From positions 1 through 7,880 of the forward strand of contig ONLC01000091.1 in the NCBI GenBank assembly GCA_900318545.1: a DNA stretch of 7,880 nucleotides, in the 5' to 3' direction. The translations under genes were made by a program, and so were the position numbers. The notes beneath the pieces are model-generated. The model did not search any database. It was not told the DNA's origin and saw only the letters and a list, made by a program, of their open reading frames with translations. Source of the stretch: an uncultured Eubacteriales bacterium. Lineage in GTDB: Bacteria > Bacillota > Clostridia > Oscillospirales > Ruminococcaceae. Below are positions 5,756-7,880 of this stretch, one piece after another; position 1 is the first letter of the stretch, and every line of letters starts with the position of its first letter.

Positions 5756-7087
5756 GTGCTTAAATATTTTGTAATGACCGCCGAGGCTCTTATAACGGCG
5801 GCGATACTTACGGGGCTTGTGAGGGGCTTCCTTAAACGCTCCTGCGGCAGGGTCGGGAAGATAGTATCGGTAGTATGTGCAGGTGTGGGCCTTGTGACGG
5901 CAGGTATAATGTCCTACGCTAAAAACAATACTGCGAGCGTTGATACATCGCTCTGGAATTTAAGGATATACCAGACCTCTATGCTGGCATTCGTGCTGTT
6001 TTTGATAGGGTCGGTGCTCTATTTTGCACTGCTCAGAAGGCACAGAACTCCGATGCTTATCGGTGAGATATTTATGTGCATAACAGCAGGCTGTCTGATG
6101 ATAATGAGCCTGTTCTATGCCTTCCCCGATGTTATGGGCTATCCGCACAATATCCTGCTTGTTGACAGCAACTGGCTCTCGACAGACTTCCTGTTCAAGA
6201 TCATAGGCATCATCTTCGGACTGGTGCTGGCTGTGCTTATCTATATGGGCGTTCACAGAGGAATGCTGCGCCTGCCTATGCCTGCGGTGTATCTGCTGAC
6301 GCTCGGAGCGCTTGCAGTCAGCTTTGTAAAAAGCTTCATGGCGGCAATAAGCGTGCTCTTTACGAAGAATATGCTTCAGAACCTTATAAACAGCCTTTCC
6401 GATACCTTCGGCAAAGACCCGAAGGATATAAGGCATGAGTTCTTTGAGATAGCTATCTTCTCGACCAACAATGCAAGCCTTTTCCTGTATCTGACGATAG
6501 GGATTGCACTCTGCATTCCTGTGATACTCTGGATAATGAGCTTTGTTACAAAGCCTGCATATTCAAATCCTGCGGAGAAGAGAAAGATAAGAAAGAACAT
6601 CAAGGTAACAAGACGCTGGGCAAACCTTGTGGCAGCTGTAATGGTGTTCAGCATACTGACTGTGACCTCTGTAAAAACCTATGCTAACAGAGAGATAGCA
6701 CTCTCTCCTGTTGAGGACGCTGAGGTTGTTGACGGAAACGTGGTAGTTCCCTTTGAGGCGGTTGAGGACGGGCATCTGCACCGCTTCGGCTACTATCCCG
6801 AGGGAACTAACAAGGAGATACGCTTTATTGTTATAAAGAAGCCTAATTCGACCTCATACGGTATCGGACTTGATGCCTGCGATATCTGCGGAGAAACAGG
6901 CTATTTTGAGCGTGACGGTCAGGTGGTATGCAAGCTTTGCAACGTTGTTATGAACATAAACACTATAGGCTTCAAGGGCGGCTGCAACCCGATAGTTATT
7001 CCATACACTATAGATAACGGACGCATACTTGTGCCTGTTGACGGCCTTATGGAATTTGAGAGCAAGTTCACGGGCAAAAAGCTTTAA
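5756..7087 (+). CDS. polytopic membrane protein with C-terminal DUF2318 (Fe-S type) domain
   Basis: The 443-residue product has about eight membrane helices (roughly 7-25, 33-53, 73-92, 100-121, 145-165, 174-198, 239-265 and 288-308). A domain of about 130 residues on the outer face follows. It shows the DUF2318 signature: HLHRF, then LDACDICG with Cys375 and Cys378, CKLC with Cys392 and Cys395, and Cys410 in GGCNP. These cysteines probably bind a metal or Fe-S centre. The same gene sits after P19 in the C. jejuni p19 locus (Cj1660-like), where a role in redox handling of iron is suspected but not proven to my knowledge. The GTG start is supported by GAGG (5744-5747) eight bases upstream. Its TAA overlaps the ribosome binding site of the next gene, so the two are translationally close. 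Confidence 0.9.
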   Translation: MLKYFVMTAEALITAAILTGLVRGFLKRSCGRVGKIVSVVCAGVGLVTAGIMSYAKNNTASVDTSLWNLRIYQTSMLAFVLFLIGSVLYFALLRRHRTPMLIGEIFMCITAGCLMIMSLFYAFPDVMGYPHNILLVDSNWLSTDFLFKIIGIIFGLVLAVLIYMGVHRGMLRLPMPAVYLLTLGALAVSFVKSFMAAISVLFTKNMLQNLINSLSDTFGKDPKDIRHEFFEIAIFSTNNASLFLYLTIGIALCIPVILWIMSFVTKPAYSNPAEKRKIRKNIKVTRRWANLVAAVMVFSILTVTSVKTYANREIALSPVEDAEVVDGNVVVPFEAVEDGHLHRFGYYPEGTNKEIRFIVIKKPNSTSYGIGLDACDICGETGYFERDGQVVCKLCNVVMNINTIGFKGGCNPIVIPYTIDNGRILVPVDGLMEFESKFTGKKL

Positions 7088-7099
7088 GGAGGAGAAAAC

Positions 7100-7381
7100 T
7101 TGTTTGGCAGAATGATACGCGGAACACTGTTCCGTCAGTGGAAAAAAATGCTGATGATAGCCTTCACTATAGCTCTTGGTGCATCGCTTGCCTCGGCTAT
7201 GCTGAGCGTTATGCTCGATGTGGGCGACAAGGTAAATCAGGAGCTTAAAACGTTCGGAGCAAACATAAAGGTTGTTCCGAAGCAGACCTCGGTGCTGAGT
7301 GATCTGTACGAGGTGGACGGAGGCTCGGCAGGAGTTTATCTTAAAGAGGACGAGCTCGGAAAGGTAAAGACTATTTTCTGA
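7100..7381 (+). CDS. ABC transporter permease, N-terminal fragment (MacB/FtsX type)
   Basis: Starts at TTG behind AAGGAGGA (7086-7093, six-base spacing); the next ATG (7112) is too far from that site. The 93 residues form one membrane helix (about 17-40, MLMIAFTIALGASLASAML) and the start of a large extracellular domain (NQELKTFGANIKVVPK, then LKEDELGKVKTIF). This is the opening of permeases found after P19 and DUF2318 genes in iron loci; full-length members have about 400 residues and four helices. The frame ends at TGA (7379-7381) right after KTIF. Relatives usually continue with Trp there, as I recall, which would be TGG, so the native sequence probably stops at or near 7380. The gene is therefore cut by the junction to foreign sequence rather than being naturally short. 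Confidence 0.85.
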   Translation: MFGRMIRGTLFRQWKKMLMIAFTIALGASLASAMLSVMLDVGDKVNQELKTFGANIKVVPKQTSVLSDLYEVDGGSAGVYLKEDELGKVKTIF

Positions 7382-7397
7382 CGGACCTTTCCGTCAG
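7378..7397. repeat. perfect hairpin at the sequence junction
   Basis: CTGACGGA (7378-7385), loop CCTT, TCCGTCAG (7390-7397): eight perfect pairs starting exactly where the permease homology ends. No T-tract follows, so it is not a normal terminator. It may have contributed to a faulty join or may be coincidence. Confidence 0.6.
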
Positions 7398-7880
7398 TGC
7401 AGACAACCGCAACAGCACCTTTATGTTGACCGACAAGGGTGCAGTCAAGGCTCTCAAGAAAGAAGGCGACCTGTTGCCGATGCTCCAGTTCGCGCTGGAT
7501 GGTTATGCCAACTTTGTCTACCAAATGCAGAGCGAAACCGAGACCGGCGTGACCATCGAAATGGTAAGGCCCTCTGCCGACGCTTCTTCCAGCTCTGAAG
7601 CTGTTGAACCGCCGAAATCTTCTAGCTCTCAACAGGTTGAACCGCCGAAATCTTCCAGCAGCGCCGGCAGCGACGAACCTATCGTAGTCGATTGCTCCGG
7701 CAAGACTGCAAAGGTCGGAGATAAGCAAAACATGTCCGTGACCGTCGATGGCAAGCAGCGCACCTTTATTATGCACATTCCGAGTGCCTACAAGGGCGAC
7801 AAGCCCGTACCGCTCGTTATTGACTACCACCCGATTGGCGGTTCCGGCAATGGCGAATTCGGAAGTTCTCCGTACAAGGC
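7381..7880 (+). CDS. Ser-linker esterase of Fibrobacter style, partial at both ends
   Basis: A frame open from 7345 to the window end encodes a secreted-enzyme fragment in a different frame from the permease. Residues up to about 62 (TDLSVSADNRNSTFML and onward) are an unrecognised module. A linker follows with two VEPPKSSSS repeats, encoded by a 19-base direct repeat at 7603-7621 and 7636-7654 (period 33). From about 7680 an alpha/beta-hydrolase begins: VTVDGKQRTFIMHIPSAYKG, PVPLVIDYHPIGGSG. This pattern fits the start of the LpqC/PHB-depolymerase-like esterases that include feruloyl and acetyl xylan esterases; the catalytic Ser lies beyond the window. Multiple SSSS linkers are a hallmark of Fibrobacter cell-wall-degrading enzymes. 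No start codon or ribosome binding site fits, because the 5' part is missing. Confidence 0.8.

Noticed and set aside
7130..7140. Eleven-base TTCCGTCAGTG also present at 7389-7399, as a recombination site explaining the join
   Set aside because: A match of this length between segments this size is not far from chance, and the copy in the permease is about 240 bases away from the breakpoint.
7376..7400. Programmed frameshift or simple frameshift mutation joining the permease to the downstream frame
   Set aside because: The downstream product (Ser linker plus esterase) has nothing in common with the rest of an ABC permease, so shifting frame would not restore the protein.
7336..7830. 164-codon minus-strand frame at the right end
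   Set aside because: It is a shadow of the esterase frame, its sequence is low in complexity and rich in Arg, Phe and Gly, and it crosses the junction.

Overview
The window reads as a Ruminococcus-like Firmicute (Oscillospiraceae-type) accessory/core boundary for its first ~7.38 kb. The signs are consensus TTGACA/TATAAT promoters, strong GGAGG ribosome binding sites, GTG and TTG starts behind good Shine-Dalgarno sequences, a lipobox lipoprotein, and iron-uptake genes of the kind found in gut clostridia. The last ~500 bases look like a different organism. They encode a protein with Ser-rich 'SSSS' linkers and a carbohydrate-esterase fold, a style typical of Fibrobacter. The change falls inside a codon run at about 7379, so an assembly chimera is the most likely explanation.

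Layout. Bases 1-746 are non-coding and filled with repeats: a 546-bp element with 58-bp terminal inverted repeats (55-600), a further repeat module, and the terminator of pyrG. pyrG (CTP synthase) lies on the minus strand at 747-2369, with a near-perfect sigma-A type promoter at 2410-2438. Bases 2439-3000 are again repeats; part of them is a 260-bp inverted copy (about 97% identical) of the core of the left element. pyrG is therefore bracketed by long inverted repeats made of chains of tiny perfect hairpins. Bases 3001-3187 form the control region of the next operon, with several inverted repeats around a TTGACA-N17-TAAAAT promoter.

From 3206 rightward, four same-strand genes form an iron-uptake locus: an FTR1-family iron permease carrying an unusual C-terminal TM2 domain, a P19/Tpd-type iron-binding lipoprotein, a polytopic membrane protein with a DUF2318 cysteine-rich domain, and the first ~93 residues of a MacB/FtsX-type ABC permease. 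The order (FTR1, P19, DUF2318 membrane protein, ABC permease) matches the p19 locus of Campylobacter jejuni and the Fet loci of enterobacteria as I know them. In those loci P19 binds iron (and copper) outside the membrane, FTR1 moves iron inward, and the DUF2318 protein and ABC proteins are thought to supply redox or export functions. Here the periplasmic protein is replaced by a lipid-anchored one, as expected in a single-membrane cell. The second permease and ATPase expected to follow are lost at the junction.

I do not see a wholly new system. The items most worth following are the TM2 fusion to FTR1, the hairpin-bead repeat family around pyrG, the interleaved inverted repeats before the iron operon, and the junction at ~7379.
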